Source: Varroa destructor (lineage: Eukaryota; Arthropoda; Arachnida; Mesostigmata; Varroidae). Taken from it: a stretch of 64,000 nucleotides of DNA. Each line of letters starts with the position of its first letter. Within the stretch, counting starts at the first letter, position 1. The notes under the pieces are model-generated. The model made no database searches, was not told where the DNA came from, and saw only the letters and a program-made list of their open reading frames with translations. The translations under genes and the position numbers were made by a program. Location: contig NW_019211455.1 in NCBI RefSeq assembly GCF_002443255.2, positions 16,893,449-16,957,448 on the forward strand, in the 5' to 3' direction. This document shows positions 12,179-23,166 of the stretch, one piece after another.

Positions 12179-12777
12179 CAAGAGCAAGAACAGCAACAAC
12201 ACCAACAAAAGCAGCAAGTCTTCTGTGTGGCGGGGTTGGTCGTTCCGTCGGCGGGCGCGTCGGTAGTAGGATGGTCGGCGGCCGTCGTTTGTCCGGATTC
12301 GCGTATCACTTTGGCTGTGTCTCCGTCCCCGCCTTCGCCGTTGTTTCCGTTTCCATCGCTGCCTTCGACCGCAACAACCGCAAAAGCCCCAATTCCGGCT
12401 GAAGCCGGCGAGTGTGTGGGGTGTCCTGTTGATGAGGAATGACGACCAGGGCCTTCACTTGCACCCTCGGGTAGTTCTGGACTCAGCGGACGCAGGGGAT
12501 CAGATGCACTGGCTGGCTCGTTGAGATCGGTTGAACCTGGGGGACTGTTTGGCGTCGAGGGGCTCGCCGAAAGTCCGGGTTCGCTGCTGCTCGTCTCAGT
12601 GATTCTGATTGTGACGGCCACAGGACCTGCCGGAGGTCCCGTGTCCTTCTGCACCACTTGCGGCTGTGGCCCGCTACCGCCGCCTACTGTTGTGATTGCA
12701 GAAATTTCCGAGAGGCACTTTTTAGCGCACGGTTTGCCGCTAGCAGTCTCCAGTTGCAGTTCTCGTTTGTTCGACAT
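12179..12777 (-). CDS. Dhit: RGS gene coding exon 1: disordered N-terminus and cysteine string
   Basis: The exon encodes residues 1-199 plus the first two bases of codon 200, starting MSNKRELQLE. Residues 30-185 are rich in Pro, Gly, Ser and Thr and look disordered; this N-terminus is much longer than in vertebrate RGS17 or RGS19. Residues 188-200 form the cysteine string CCFCWCCCCSCS plus a Cys completed across the splice (9 of 13 residues are Cys). In RGS17/19/20 this string is palmitoylated and sets membrane localisation. The donor GTAAGA follows at 12178. The ATG lies directly after a CAG preceded by a long pyrimidine tract (plus strand about 12778-12815, read in reverse). A splice acceptor at 12778 and an upstream 5' untranslated exon are therefore likely. 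If that upstream exon is coding, the true start would be further out. Confidence 0.93.
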
Positions 12778-15700
12778 CTGTTCGCCAAAAAAGAGGAAAA
12801 AGAAGTAATGAAAAGAGCAATGTGGAGGATAAGAAACAAGACGAACTTAAAGGCCGAATTCGCTTTTTGTATGTAGCGCAGAGAATGCGAGGCCAATGAT
12901 GGCCGAGAGGTTCCGGTATATTAAAAAATTCTCAGTATTCATGTTTTTAGGTTTACATCATGATTTGATCGCCACCGACAACATCAGCTAAGGTCTAGCC
13001 ACGATGAGATTGCGTTTATTAATTTGGGTGCAATAGACAATAACCAGAGCGTCTGTTATTTTTTTAGAGTATGTGTAGAGAAAGATGATATGATATTATT
13101 TTTATTACATTTGAGATTTTAGTACATTATAATAGAACATAGCAGAATCACATGTTAGCAGGTGAGCTAGTCACAAATATAACCATGAACTGTCGTATAG
13201 ATTAATGTACTAGGTTTCCTTAATTATGGAGAAAACGGATTGCACATCTATTATGGACAGTAGGGTTAGGGCATATGAGTATCCGTTCATCTCTCAGAAA
13301 ATGTTCTTGGAACAAATCTCGTTACATATCTATTGTCCGCATAGACCGTTAACGTGACCTAATGTGAACTCGTTCATCACAGTCGCATCGTTCGTTTACA
13401 TAATGAATCTCTTTCTTAATTGCACAAGAGAACCCGTATAGTATGGCAACAACTCAACGGTACGGTGTGTTTGCTGCTTTACGCATTTTAATGAATGATC
13501 GAGGTGCACATAGCGTTGAGAAGCAGACAAGCGTTTACGCGGTAAAGACATTAACATGTCAATCTATCAAAGAAAAAAATTATTACAAAGCTTCCTTTTA
13601 TTTCTGAAGAATTAATATCAACCTACCCTACAGTATCCAGCCGCTGCATCAACATTGTATATGCATTAGATGCATACACAATGTGTTAATGAAAAGTATA
13701 ATTGTATAAGCAATATATAAAACACTTAAAAATGCATTTCTACGTCAGATTAGCTTGTAGCCGATGATTATTGAAGATCGATAAACGCTCAAGCTAATTT
13801 TTGAATTTGGTGTTATGCCCTGCTGTCGAACAACAATTAGTAGAAGACGGTCTTGAAGATATGAAGATCGTTTTTTGATCCTTGCCGCTGATGTGGACTT
13901 ACAAGCGTGCAGTTGTTGAGATATTTTAGCATTGGCACGTATGCACGAGTGGAGAGGGGCAGGAATGTACGAGTGATGGTTTTCTCGAGCAAGAAACCTT
14001 TATCAAGCAGCTGCCTGTGATTAGAAGTGTTGGCAGATAGTGAAGTGTTGCGATTCAAATAGGACTCAAAAAAGTATATTTACAAAAAGCACCTAATAAT
14101 CGTAACTTGCCTTTCACAGTTGTTTACTTTTATTATCACAAGCACTACGTCCCTCCATCGCACCGCGGAAAATATTCTCCTGTGCATTTAGGTACAACAT
14201 TAATGCAGAAAGGCTGCATATATATTCTAGAGGAAATGCCCGAGAAACCACGTTATTGCCACCAAATGTAGCGCAAAAAGAGGCAGACAAAGAAATTGAG
14301 TGATAACAATTTACAGTTAGACAAATTATTTAAAACGGGCGTCGCTGAGACTTCAGCACGTACGAGCAATTTTTTGCTTTGTATATATATATATATATGC
14401 TCAACCAAACACATAAAATATATGTCATTTATCCACATTTTGCGCCCGCGCCCTTGTTTGTAATGTCGTTAAACATAGACCTGCTGCCTGTCTGTCTTTC
14501 TCGATTGTGTTAACAAGAGCGTGGCCGAAGGGTGTGGGCAGTCAGCTCTAACTAGATCATCGCGGACCCACTTGCCAGTCGCGCAGGTGCGTGCCATTGC
14601 GTATCGATTCGCAAAACGGCTTTATTCTACTAACTAACGTCCCCATGATAACACAATGACTAGCGTGTTCGCTCTGCTAAACTTAGGGGCATGTGGTAAT
14701 GTAAATTCGCAGCACAACCTAGAGACACTTTGTTTCGTGTCGCTGCAGGCCAGCCGTCTGAAGCGACAGTTAACGGGTTTGGGTACGGGATGTAAGACAC
14801 GTAAAATATTAAACCAGTGCCTGATGATCTAAGCTGGCTTCATAGGGGCCTTATGAACGGGTTTTTCGTTTATGTGCACCCTTTGATAGACACATTTACG
14901 TTCCCTGTTACGTCGTTAAACTGTCTCTGAATCCTCAGATCTAGTTTTTCGCGGCCATAGTTCAAAGTGGGTCGGTGATAACGTAAAGTAAGACTGATTC
15001 GACGTTGCTTGCTTTCGTTTTGTGTTACGGCAGGATGCAATGTCTATTACAGACAGAGTGTGTAAGTGTATAGCAAAAGCACGAAGGCTACAAGGCTGAT
15101 CGAATTTGGGACCAATGACTATTTTTGAAGACATGACGATTCCTTGTGGAATTTGGGTCGGGGGTAACTGCACCTGCCTCTTTGCTATAGGTACTAGCGC
15201 ATGGCATGGTTTTCGGATGAATAAAAAGAGCATAGAAAAAACTTTAAGCAGGTCATCAGCAAGAGGATACAGCGCAAGAGGATAAGGAAATCAAATTAAA
15301 TAGAAAAATGTACTTGAACTCACATTAAATTTTCTTAAAAAACGATTAAGATTTATGTTTTTTTTTTTCATTTTAGTTTGAAGTCCTAGCATACCAAATA
15401 TGTAATCACACGTGTTATATTATTATCTTATTCATATTGTTCATTATGAACATAAAGAACTTAGGTGACATTAAAGATTATGTCGCGCTTCATCAAAATA
15501 GTTATATACTAGATGAAAATGGAGATTCTTAAAGCGCACCTGGCAGCGTTTTTAGACAAGGGTCATTTACACCTTATTTTGAAATAATATATTTTTCAAA
15601 AACGTCTTTTTTAGTTCTACATCCGGTCTCACTAATACTAATAAAAATGGTTTCTCGGCTATTTATAATGTCTCCTTTCAATTGTTATAAATTCCATTTT

Positions 15701-15802
15701 ATCGACTGCTTTAAAGTATTAATAATGGATTCAATTTTAACATTCTCTCTCTTATTCGCTGTTTGTATGCGACACGTTTGGTAAATCTGTTAACGATTCC
15801 AG
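12778..15802. other. Upstream flank of the RGS coding region, no assigned gene
   Basis: It starts with the probable 5' splice acceptor of the RGS gene (reverse strand, 12778-12815). The rest is AT-rich. It includes an imperfect hairpin at about 13658-13690 (15-base arms with one mismatch, 3-base loop) and a TA run near 14382-14398. A possible plus-strand acceptor (CGCTGCAG) sits at about 14742-14749. No exon could be confirmed. Confidence 0.5.
14382..14398. repeat. TA microsatellite
   Basis: Short uninterrupted TA run, read directly. Confidence 0.85.
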
Positions 15803-15968
15803 AAAGAGGCTGCGTAGAGAGTGTGAGACAGAGAGGTCGAATCACCATCGAAGAGACACCAATAACGGGGACAGCATCGAGGCGAGCAGTTCGACTACGG
15901 CCAATGGGTTCTACGCGCGTTATCATCGCGGGCTTCATGAAGCAAATTCCGGTAGTTTCAATGACTGA
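15803..15968 (+). CDS. Possible terminal coding exon, unidentified
   Basis: A pyrimidine-rich stretch and GATTCCAG at 15795-15802 could be a splice acceptor. The frame starting one base later reads KRLRRECETE and then a hydrophilic Ser/Asn/His/Arg-rich peptide ending GLHEANSGSFND before TGA at 15966-15968. The composition resembles a disordered protein tail, and CpG content is raised compared with the flanks. No domain or homology is recognised and no upstream partner exon was found. The opposite frame and another plus frame (15763-15999) are also open, so this may be chance. Confidence 0.18.
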
Positions 15969-18900
15969 AGGACCGGGGACCGGCTCCGGTACGGGTTAGC
16001 TTAGATTACTGAACGCAAACGCAAGACCGGGCCCTGCGGAAACGCGAAGTATGACACAGTGGAACTAAAAGGAAATTACAAGTTCGGCGATCCTCGCCTC
16101 CAAAAGCCCTGTATAGAATAGGCATGCCTGTGCTCATGGAGACTTGAGGAACAACCCTTTTAACCTACCACTTACTGTTCTGCGCATTGTTTTGCACTGA
16201 AAAGCAACGGACCAGGCCGCCTTGACAAAGATATCTTCATTTTTTACAACCATAAAGTAGGCGATTTTAGCCTAGCACACAATAATGTCACTGCTCTACG
16301 TGACTAACGACTGTGTCTCCTAGAAGCCACGTTCGGCTGGCTGAATCGGAATTAACGTTGTACTGGTGGAGGAACGCGTCAGTGAAATAGAAACGCTGCC
16401 CTTTCATTTTGCCTTTCCTCTGGTCATTGCCTGCGACTTTAACGCCTACCTACGCTGGCAAAACTCAAGCCGTACTATGGCCTTTTAGGACACGCTCGTC
16501 GGACTATGGTTGCTGGGTAGTCAATCCCATCTCGACACCAACTTTCCCTGGGGGATGTAGGAATTTCTGTTATCGATATATTTGCGAAAAACATAGGTTA
16601 AAGCTTTAGAGTGAGAATCATGAACTTTTAAAGAGAGCAAGCATTCGTGTTCGCATACCGATGACAGTAGACCTCACTATTGAAGTTGTACTTCAGTTGC
16701 TAGTTGAACTTTCAATGCTAAGCTCCATCGCGACGTCAAAATGTAGACAAGTCCCTGGAACACACCCACGAAGGTTTCCTTGACGTGGTAAATGCCGAAT
16801 CCTTTGCGTAGCAACTTGGCGGTGTAAATAATTGAGTCTAGATTCTTTCCCTTCCATCACCCGTAAGTAGGGCCCCAGATAACCTTCAGGCTTATAGAGC
16901 CGGAGTGTTATCCCTTAGCTTCCGTTTTTAAAAAGTGTATACGTCACAAAGGCAATGATATCTTGAACGTTGGGATCTCGTGTGATTGCCGATGCAGAAC
17001 ATCAACCATACAAGTGACTAGCTTAACATGGCAGATCCGATTGGCTCCTAAGCTCTTATAAATCATTTTTCAGAGATGTTTGCGTCAACACAGATATGAT
17101 ACCATGCCCGGTACTTTCTCTGGCCGCGGCGTGGAAAGACAGAAGATCAATACAACGCAATATTTTCCAACAATACCTTACAGTGCGGAAACTAATGCTA
17201 GGGCCTCGGAGCCTACTCAGCGAGAAGCTATATCGATCTATGTAGGGTCTACAATGAGCATCTTAAATGCTCTTTTGTTTTAGCACTGTGCTGGACGGCA
17301 CCATTTAATAAATATTTACATACTGGTACACTTCCATGGAGATATGATACCCTGTTAGTGATCTCAAAAAAGAGAGGGCCATCATGGCGGGGAACGACGA
17401 AGAAAAGCATTTATTATATGCTGCTTTCCGACTTAAGCAACTGTACAGCCGCTTAGGTAGTGGGCACGCCACACTAGAGAAGCAACATGAGTTTTAAAGG
17501 GAACGTTCCGCAGAAATGGCGTGCAGAAACTCAATGGCTGACTTTGAGAGCGAACTGGCCAAGCCGCGGAATCCGTTATACGCTGTATTCATCGACCGAC
17601 AGTCAGCATTGTATTGATGCGAAATTTAGCCTTACTTACGAGCATTTATGTCGCCTGATTCAGAGCGCAACTCTCGCCTAGTTGAATCTTCTGCGTCTAG
17701 TGACTTTTCCCCTTAGCAGAACCACACTCTTCGTCTTCATATCGGTCATAACGTCACTACTGGGTTTCGTTGTAGAAGGGACGCAATCATCACACAGCCC
17801 AGACTTACTACAATCCTTTGCTTAGTCTGTTTTTCCAGGCTTTCTGAGCTTCTTAAATATCTTCTGCTAAAGCTTAAATCAAAATGACAGTATCCTTCCT
17901 CAATGTTAAGCGGTTCATTTTGGTTGCTAAACGGCCCTCTGATAGACTCTCATAAGTTCTAAGTACCTAGGTAAGGCAATCTATATTTCACACTTAAATC
18001 GCGAACTAACTCGTCTATTATATGTATGATTATTTAAAGTATCAATATATCGGTCAGATTTAACACATAATTATAATACATTCTGAGCTAATCTAATGTC
18101 TATATGTATATAAGAAGAGGATTTCTAAAGGGGTAACATATTTATAAGTTACTTTCCTTGACGTTTTATCACTAAAAATAAACCTTAGCTAGATTATCAA
18201 CATCTTGCCCAAGCTGTTTGGATGAATATGATATCATTAGATAATATAATAAAGTTTTTGCCAACAACAAAAAACAAAACTGCCAAATACGAGTTCTGTA
18301 ATCACTCCTCTGACTTGCGAAGGCAGATCATCATTACATTTAATAACACCATCGTAATAAATGCAACCGTAAACCTTCAATAACTTTTGTTTGCGTACAA
18401 AATCGCTTTCTACGAAACGTTGCCGGCGCAAAATTTTAATTATTTACCATATTTAACGTAGAAGGCAGACGCATCTCTTTCGCGAGCTGTCAATTGAACT
18501 ACTACAACGGAGATCTTACTACTAGTATTAATCGATGAGATCGGCTACCCGGTAGGCGGTATCCGCCACGTCCAGGCCCGTCTTCCTGCCAGTCAATAAC
18601 AACTGCTATATATACTCGTATATATCACATAGGATTATATTGGTTCGATGGTTTATTGCAACACAACGTTTTTGTTGTGGCTGTTTGTGATCATCGACTG
18701 CTCATCGTTTTTGCTGCTTAGGGTCACGGTAGTATTTGTCTATCGTCGCCACCATGACCACTCGTAATAACACACGAATTCGTAATTTGAATAATGAATT
18801 GCAATTTTTATATTATTTTTCTTTTTACTCTTCTCATTGATTTCATATATTATTATTATCGTCGTGATTAATGAGTGTATGTATAGATATCCGTTTACGT

Positions 18901-20176
18901 TTTGCAGCATTCGCCTGGTAATGAAAATGCTGAGTACAGCTCTAGCATTAATAGCAATGGTTGTTCACTTCGTCAGTTTAGCTTTGTCTGTTGTACCGCT
19001 TAAATCGTTTGTTTCCTATTGAAAAACACCTTCTATGTTCTTCAGTATTATTAGTCCTTATTTATCGTTTGCCCTACGTCGCCGTCTAATTCTCGATTGG
19101 ATCGAACGTAGCATTAAAGTGGTCGTAGGACTTAACGCGGGTGTCGGCTTCTATCCAACACGTTTATTTTTTGCGTTATAAATTATCTGTACCTGTACAA
19201 TACTTTATGTGCTCATTCTTGTTATCCTTCACGCACAATCTCAGCCCCACAATCACTTATCAGTTTGTTGCACTTTACCCCACCCCGAAATCACATAGTC
19301 GATCTGTTACAATGTTTTTCTATACTTTAACGCTCGTCCGTTTAGCATCCCGTCTCGTTTTCGGTTTGACGTTAATTCAGTTTACTCACGTTTTATCCCA
19401 CGTAACCCAAACGGCCTTCTGTTTATTTGTCGCCCCGTCAACTATCGCTTCTTTCAACAATACATGGCGAGCGTATAGATCAGTCTCTGGGCAACATTTA
19501 TACCCAGCTCCGTTTTTATGTGGATCGTTTTGTTCCGGAATCCACTGCTCACGAGATGGCGGCTGCTTCGGTGTGTAGCTTTTCGTACCGTCTCAGTCGT
19601 GACTAGTCTTCGTCTACCGTTTGCTTCAGGTGTTCGTTATTACGCCAGATCTTCCTGAATGCACACTTTTTATCCTATATAGATCCTGTAAACACAAACT
19701 GTTTACTGTTTACATCGTCGGTTTGTTTCTATTCATCACTGACGCGTGCAAAGTCATTGTTGTCCTGACCAACTCAGCTCAATGCAGCTGTTATCGGTCA
19801 GCCTCAGTGTATTCGTTTGTCATTATGAATACATGTCGTTAAATCAATGATTTTCCATCAATAGCTCACCATTACTAGCTTATACTATTATTACATTAGT
19901 TTTATCGTCTGTTACTCCTTATGTTTTCGGTAAAGCCTCTGACAAAATTATAAATTATAAAGAGGGATGATAAAGAAAATTCGCTCCGTGTAGAATATTT
20001 TTGGTTACTGCTGACTTTTTTCTTATGTTTTTACCGTTATTGTTAAACTCATCTCTCATTTGTTTTTTTCTTTGCCTTTGATTTATCACCTGCGGTTGTC
20101 TCTTGGTCGTTGTCTATTTGCTTGTCCTTATTTTTTTTTTTTCTGACTTTTAGGGAGGCGTCTCTATTTTTTTGGT
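15969..20176. other. Intergenic region between the RGS and MIF4G genes
   Basis: No recognised gene. From about 18.6 kb to 20.2 kb the plus strand is T/C-rich (including a T run near 20130-20142), which would make a transcript from the minus strand A/G-rich. Part of this may be a long 3' untranslated region of the MIF4G gene. Short hydrophobic plus-strand frames here (for example 18837-19022 and 19141-19578) follow from the T-rich composition. Confidence 0.4.
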
Positions 20177-20182
20177 TTTATT
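20177..20182 (-). terminator. Candidate polyadenylation signal for the MIF4G gene
   Basis: TTTATT on the plus strand is AATAAA on the minus strand, about 615 bases beyond the MIF4G stop codon. It is a plausible cleavage signal, but such hexamers are common in AT-rich DNA and others occur further downstream. Confidence 0.3.
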
Positions 20183-20797
20183 TCCGTATTTCTTTCCGCT
20201 TCTGTTTCTATTTTTTCGACATATAACTCAACAGCTATCTGACAATATTGACCTTTTGATGTCATCTCTTATTTGCAGAAAGGTGGGTACAGAGTAATTG
20301 AACATTTACGTTATTATTTAGAGGCCGGAGTCTCTATGCAGTGTGACGGTGGCATCCGTTAGTTTATGGTGTGGCAAATACCAACCGGATTTTCGAATCT
20401 ATTGGTCTATTGAGAAATATCTACAAAAGAATATGTGCGTCTATCTTCCTATAGCGGATGATTGACGGAAGGTGAATTTCAATTTGTTCGACGCTAAGTC
20501 GCTCATGTCGCACGGTTTATTCTGCTGGAACTGTCGAACGCCTGTTGCCTTTCCAACAGACAACGTTCTGTGATAATGACTATGGTGATCGCTTTCGTAC
20601 GTGAAGACTGCCGGAGTCCGTGTTTCGTGATCCTGTGATTTCGTGTCTGTATTGTCCGTTACGTTGTTATTAGACGACATATTCTTTATTCGACCTCAAC
20701 ATTGATGGCGCGGTTGCTATTTCTGTTGGTTATTGCCTTTTGTGGTCATACAGGTGTCGCACATTTTCGTTTATATTAGCTTAGTATGTCCACGAAA

Positions 20798-23089
20798 TCA
20801 AGGTTCGGCCTGATCGCGGGGCATGCGTTGGGCGGACGTTAGAGCCGACGATTCCCTGGGCTGCCAGTTGCGCTGGTGCATCTCGACGAGGTCCTGTACC
20901 ATGAAAATCATGCGAAGCTTACGTTGGTCGTGAAGCGGCCTAAGAGCAGCCTGCAATTGATGAACGATATTTAGTACCCATTGAGGTTGGGCGCTTTCCA
21001 TTGCTTGGCCGGCACAGCTGAGCGCGCTGCAGACGCATTCGAGAGCGATATCATTGCCGGGCAAGTAAACTTCCAACAGCTTCAAGTAGTCATCATACAG
21101 CCGATCAAACGTTAGCTGATTTTCGATAAATAAATGACAAAGGAACACCACAAGTGCCTTGAGTCGGTGTCGCTGCAAATCCCCACTGGTCGGATAGTTA
21201 TTGCTGCAAACGCTGTTGCTCTCATCGTTGCTCATCGTACGGTTTCTGTAGCTGTTGTTATGCGAGGAGGATCCGCTAGAGGACACCGCTTCTCGCAGAC
21301 TAGTGTCCTGATACATCGTTGATAGCGATTGGTGGTTGACCTGGTGGATTACTGAAGCTGACTGCAGCTGCTGGAGGTGGTGCTGCTGTTTATTATGATG
21401 AAAATAGACATTTCGTTGATTCTGCTGCAGTTGTGGTAGCGAATACGGATGATGGCGGTGGAGCAATTGTCCCTGTTGCTGCTGATGTTGAAGTGGCTGC
21501 TGGATCGGCACTGGATAATGCCGTTGTGATGTCATTTGGCTGGGATACAGGTGAACTTGGTGCTGGACTCGTTGCTGATGCTGGACGTTAGGGAAGAGAC
21601 CAGAGTGGTTACGATTAGTTGATGTTGAAGTTACCACATGGTTGTTTTCGCTGTCATCACACGTCTCCATAGGCTCAGCGATGAGTGCGCGCACCCCTTG
21701 AGCGTACGTGCTTCGGCATCGGGCCATCAGGTGCTTATAGAATACGTAGCCACTGCGGACCCGTACAAGAACTGAACATAACCTGGCATAGGTAGCCGCG
21801 TATATCGGTTCGAGCTGTGCGCGGTCAACGAGTTGACGCGCGAGTTCTTCGGGGACTTCGTCCTCGAGAAGATGACCCGCCACCTGCGTAGCTAACGAAT
21901 CAAGCGAGTTCTGCGATGGCGCCAGCTTGTTGAGCATCGCTCGGAGCGAGCCCTCGGTTGAAGTTGCGTCTTGTTGCTCACGGCGTCTCCATACGACTTT
22001 TGTCGTTGACGGCGCACTTGGCGTCGAACTAGTCGTCGCTGGCGTAGGCACCGGTGCGGCGGGCGCCACGGCTACTCCTGCAGGAGTAGCGTTAGCAGCA
22101 GCAGTGGCGGCGGCAGAGGACGAATCGAATAAATGGCGATTCCTGCTATGGTTGAAGGGCTGTTGTTGGTGCAATTGCTGCGTAACTGTTGGTCGTTGCC
22201 TCGCAGCACTTGCAGCACTATCATTTTGAGACACACCAATAGACCCATGGCCATAAACACTTTCAGTAACTATGCTGCCGCCGCTGCTGTTACTGGCAGC
22301 ACAATCGAAGTAGTCATTATCAATGTTATGGCTGTCACGTCCCGTAGCGTTGCTGTGTGCCTGCTGCCTATCGATCTCAGTGGTGTTTGTACAGTTGGTG
22401 ATATGGTCGTTCGCGTATTCGCACACTTCTATCATCGCTTGATTTGGGTTTCCACCAATAGTAGCATCACTTTCGCCCTCGTGTCCACCGTTAGCACCAC
22501 GTTCTCCATCATCACTTCCACTGTGACCAACAGCTAGACTGTTATAAGCAACTGTTGTTAGCGTTGTTATTGTTGTCACGCCCGTGATGTTGACCCTTTC
22601 GCTAGGGTGGTTTGTACCATTAGCAGCAGCACTTCCAGCCTCCAGCGGCAAGCGTTTAGCACCAGCTGCGAAGCCAGTCCCCACAATGTGGACGCCTCCG
22701 AAGGCTGCTGCCGATGACGGATCGTCGATGCTGGCAAATCCGCCATTGCCGGCCCGGGGGCCACCACGGCGTTCACCGCCATCGCCGAAATTATGAGTTG
22801 TAACAGAGTGAGTCTCCGTAAAACTAGCCACAGTATAGTAGTCCTTGTTGGTAGGACCAGAACTCACAGGCGCGGAGTAGTGGTAAGTAGTGGTTCTAGA
22901 AGTAGCACTGGGAAGGCAAATCGATGTCTTTGTTGTTGTAGCAGCACAATCGTTGTCATGGTCGCAGGCCGTTGTAGTGCTTGCTTTTTGTCGCGTTGTA
23001 GTAGAGGCCGTTGTCGCAATCGTCGTGGTCGTTGTCTTTGGCGTCCTAGGGCCTAGTCGACTTTGCCCACTGGCTGAGGGCCCCGCCAT
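20798..23089 (-). CDS. MIF4G-domain (eIF4G-like) protein, single exon
   Basis: A 763-residue open frame. Residues 1-365 are low complexity, rich in Thr, Ser, Ala, Gly and Asn. Residues 381-441 (SLRAMLNKLAPSQNSL... IYAATYARLCSVL) align with the start of the eIF4G/DAP5 MIF4G domain (VRGILNKLTP... YSSLYAQLC). Residues about 449-468 match its FRKLLLNRCQ helix. The C-terminal part, about 641-746, matches the second half, including ECVCSALSCAGQAM and LRMIFMVQDLVEMHQRNWQPR (eIF4G: IRFMLQDVLDLR..NWVPR). Between them lies a Gln/His/Asn/Ser-rich insert, residues about 470-640. MIF4G is a HEAT-type helical domain that binds eIF4A and RNA in translation or decay factors. No MA3 or W2 domain follows and I saw no clear YxxxxL eIF4E-binding motif. 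It could be a divergent eIF4G/DAP5 relative or a CTIF-like adaptor; its exact role is unknown. The ATG at 23089 is the first in-frame ATG after the likely 5' acceptor at 23164. Confidence 0.88.
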   Translation of the reverse strand: MAGPSASGQSRLGPRTPKTTTTTIATTASTTTRQKASTTTACDHDNDCAATTTKTSICLPSATSRTTTYHYSAPVSSGPTNKDYYTVASFTETHSVTTHNFGDGGERRGGPRAGNGGFASIDDPSSAAAFGGVHIVGTGFAAGAKRLPLEAGSAAANGTNHPSERVNITGVTTITTLTTVAYNSLAVGHSGSDDGERGANGGHEGESDATIGGNPNQAMIEVCEYANDHITNCTNTTEIDRQQAHSNATGRDSHNIDNDYFDCAASNSSGGSIVTESVYGHGSIGVSQNDSAASAARQRPTVTQQLHQQQPFNHSRNRHLFDSSSAAATAAANATPAGVAVAPAAPVPTPATTSSTPSAPSTTKVVWRRREQQDATSTEGSLRAMLNKLAPSQNSLDSLATQVAGHLLEDEVPEELARQLVDRAQLEPIYAATYARLCSVLVRVRSGYVFYKHLMARCRSTYAQGVRALIAEPMETCDDSENNHVVTSTSTNRNHSGLFPNVQHQQRVQHQVHLYPSQMTSQRHYPVPIQQPLQHQQQQGQLLHRHHPYSLPQLQQNQRNVYFHHNKQQHHLQQLQSASVIHQVNHQSLSTMYQDTSLREAVSSSGSSSHNNSYRNRTMSNDESNSVCSNNYPTSGDLQRHRLKALVVFLCHLFIENQLTFDRLYDDYLKLLEVYLPGNDIALECVCSALSCAGQAMESAQPQWVLNIVHQLQAALRPLHDQRKLRMIFMVQDLVEMHQRNWQPRESSALTSAQRMPRDQAEP

Positions 23090-23162
23090 GCCGCCTACGG
23101 CAGCCCGCAGGCTAGCGAAACGCGGCTCCGCGCCCCGATGTAGCCGATTTTCACAGATCCAG

Positions 23163-23166
23163 GCTA
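23163..23166 (-). promoter_or_regulatory. Candidate 5'-UTR splice acceptor of the MIF4G gene
   Basis: On the minus strand a long pyrimidine tract (CACCTCTTTTCTCTTTTTGC and onward) leads to AACTTAG, with the exon starting at 23163. The frame from there is open into the ATG at 23089, and an in-frame TAA lies just upstream of the acceptor. It suggests a 5' untranslated intron ahead of an otherwise intronless coding region. Confidence 0.45.

Larger units (their letters stand above)
987..12777 (-). other. Dhit: Gene locus: RZ-family RGS protein, five coding exons
   Basis: Coding exons lie on the minus strand at 12777-12179, 6526-6431, 4301-4240, 1625-1459 and 1184-987. They total 1,122 bases, or 373 residues plus a TAG stop. 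Intron phases are 2, 2, 1 and 0, and every junction keeps the frame. All introns are GT-AG; donors are GTAAGA or GTAAGT. The protein would be a GTPase-activating protein for Gi/Go/Gz-type alpha subunits, held at membranes by palmitoylated cysteines. The order cysteine string, short linker, RGS domain and very short tail is that of RGS17, RGS19 and RGS20. Similarity is closest to RGS17, which has the same cysteine-string spelling and the same ISILSP(K/R)EVSLDSRVR stretch. The family role is established knowledge; the gene model is read directly from the sequence. The name Dhit assumes an arthropod host. No 5' untranslated exon or promoter was located. Confidence 0.95.

Noticed and set aside
12227..12442. 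Plus-strand frames over 12106-12876
   Set aside because: They are shadows of the RGS coding exon 1 on the opposite strand.
22071..22090. 20-bp perfect palindrome in the MIF4G coding region
   Set aside because: It lies in an Ala/Pro-rich codon stretch (ATPAGVA) where self-complementary codons readily occur, and it is shorter than the three notable palindromes.
22133..22537. Plus-strand frames within 21134-23261
   Set aside because: They are shadows of the MIF4G gene; the minus-strand frame is longer and has domain homology.
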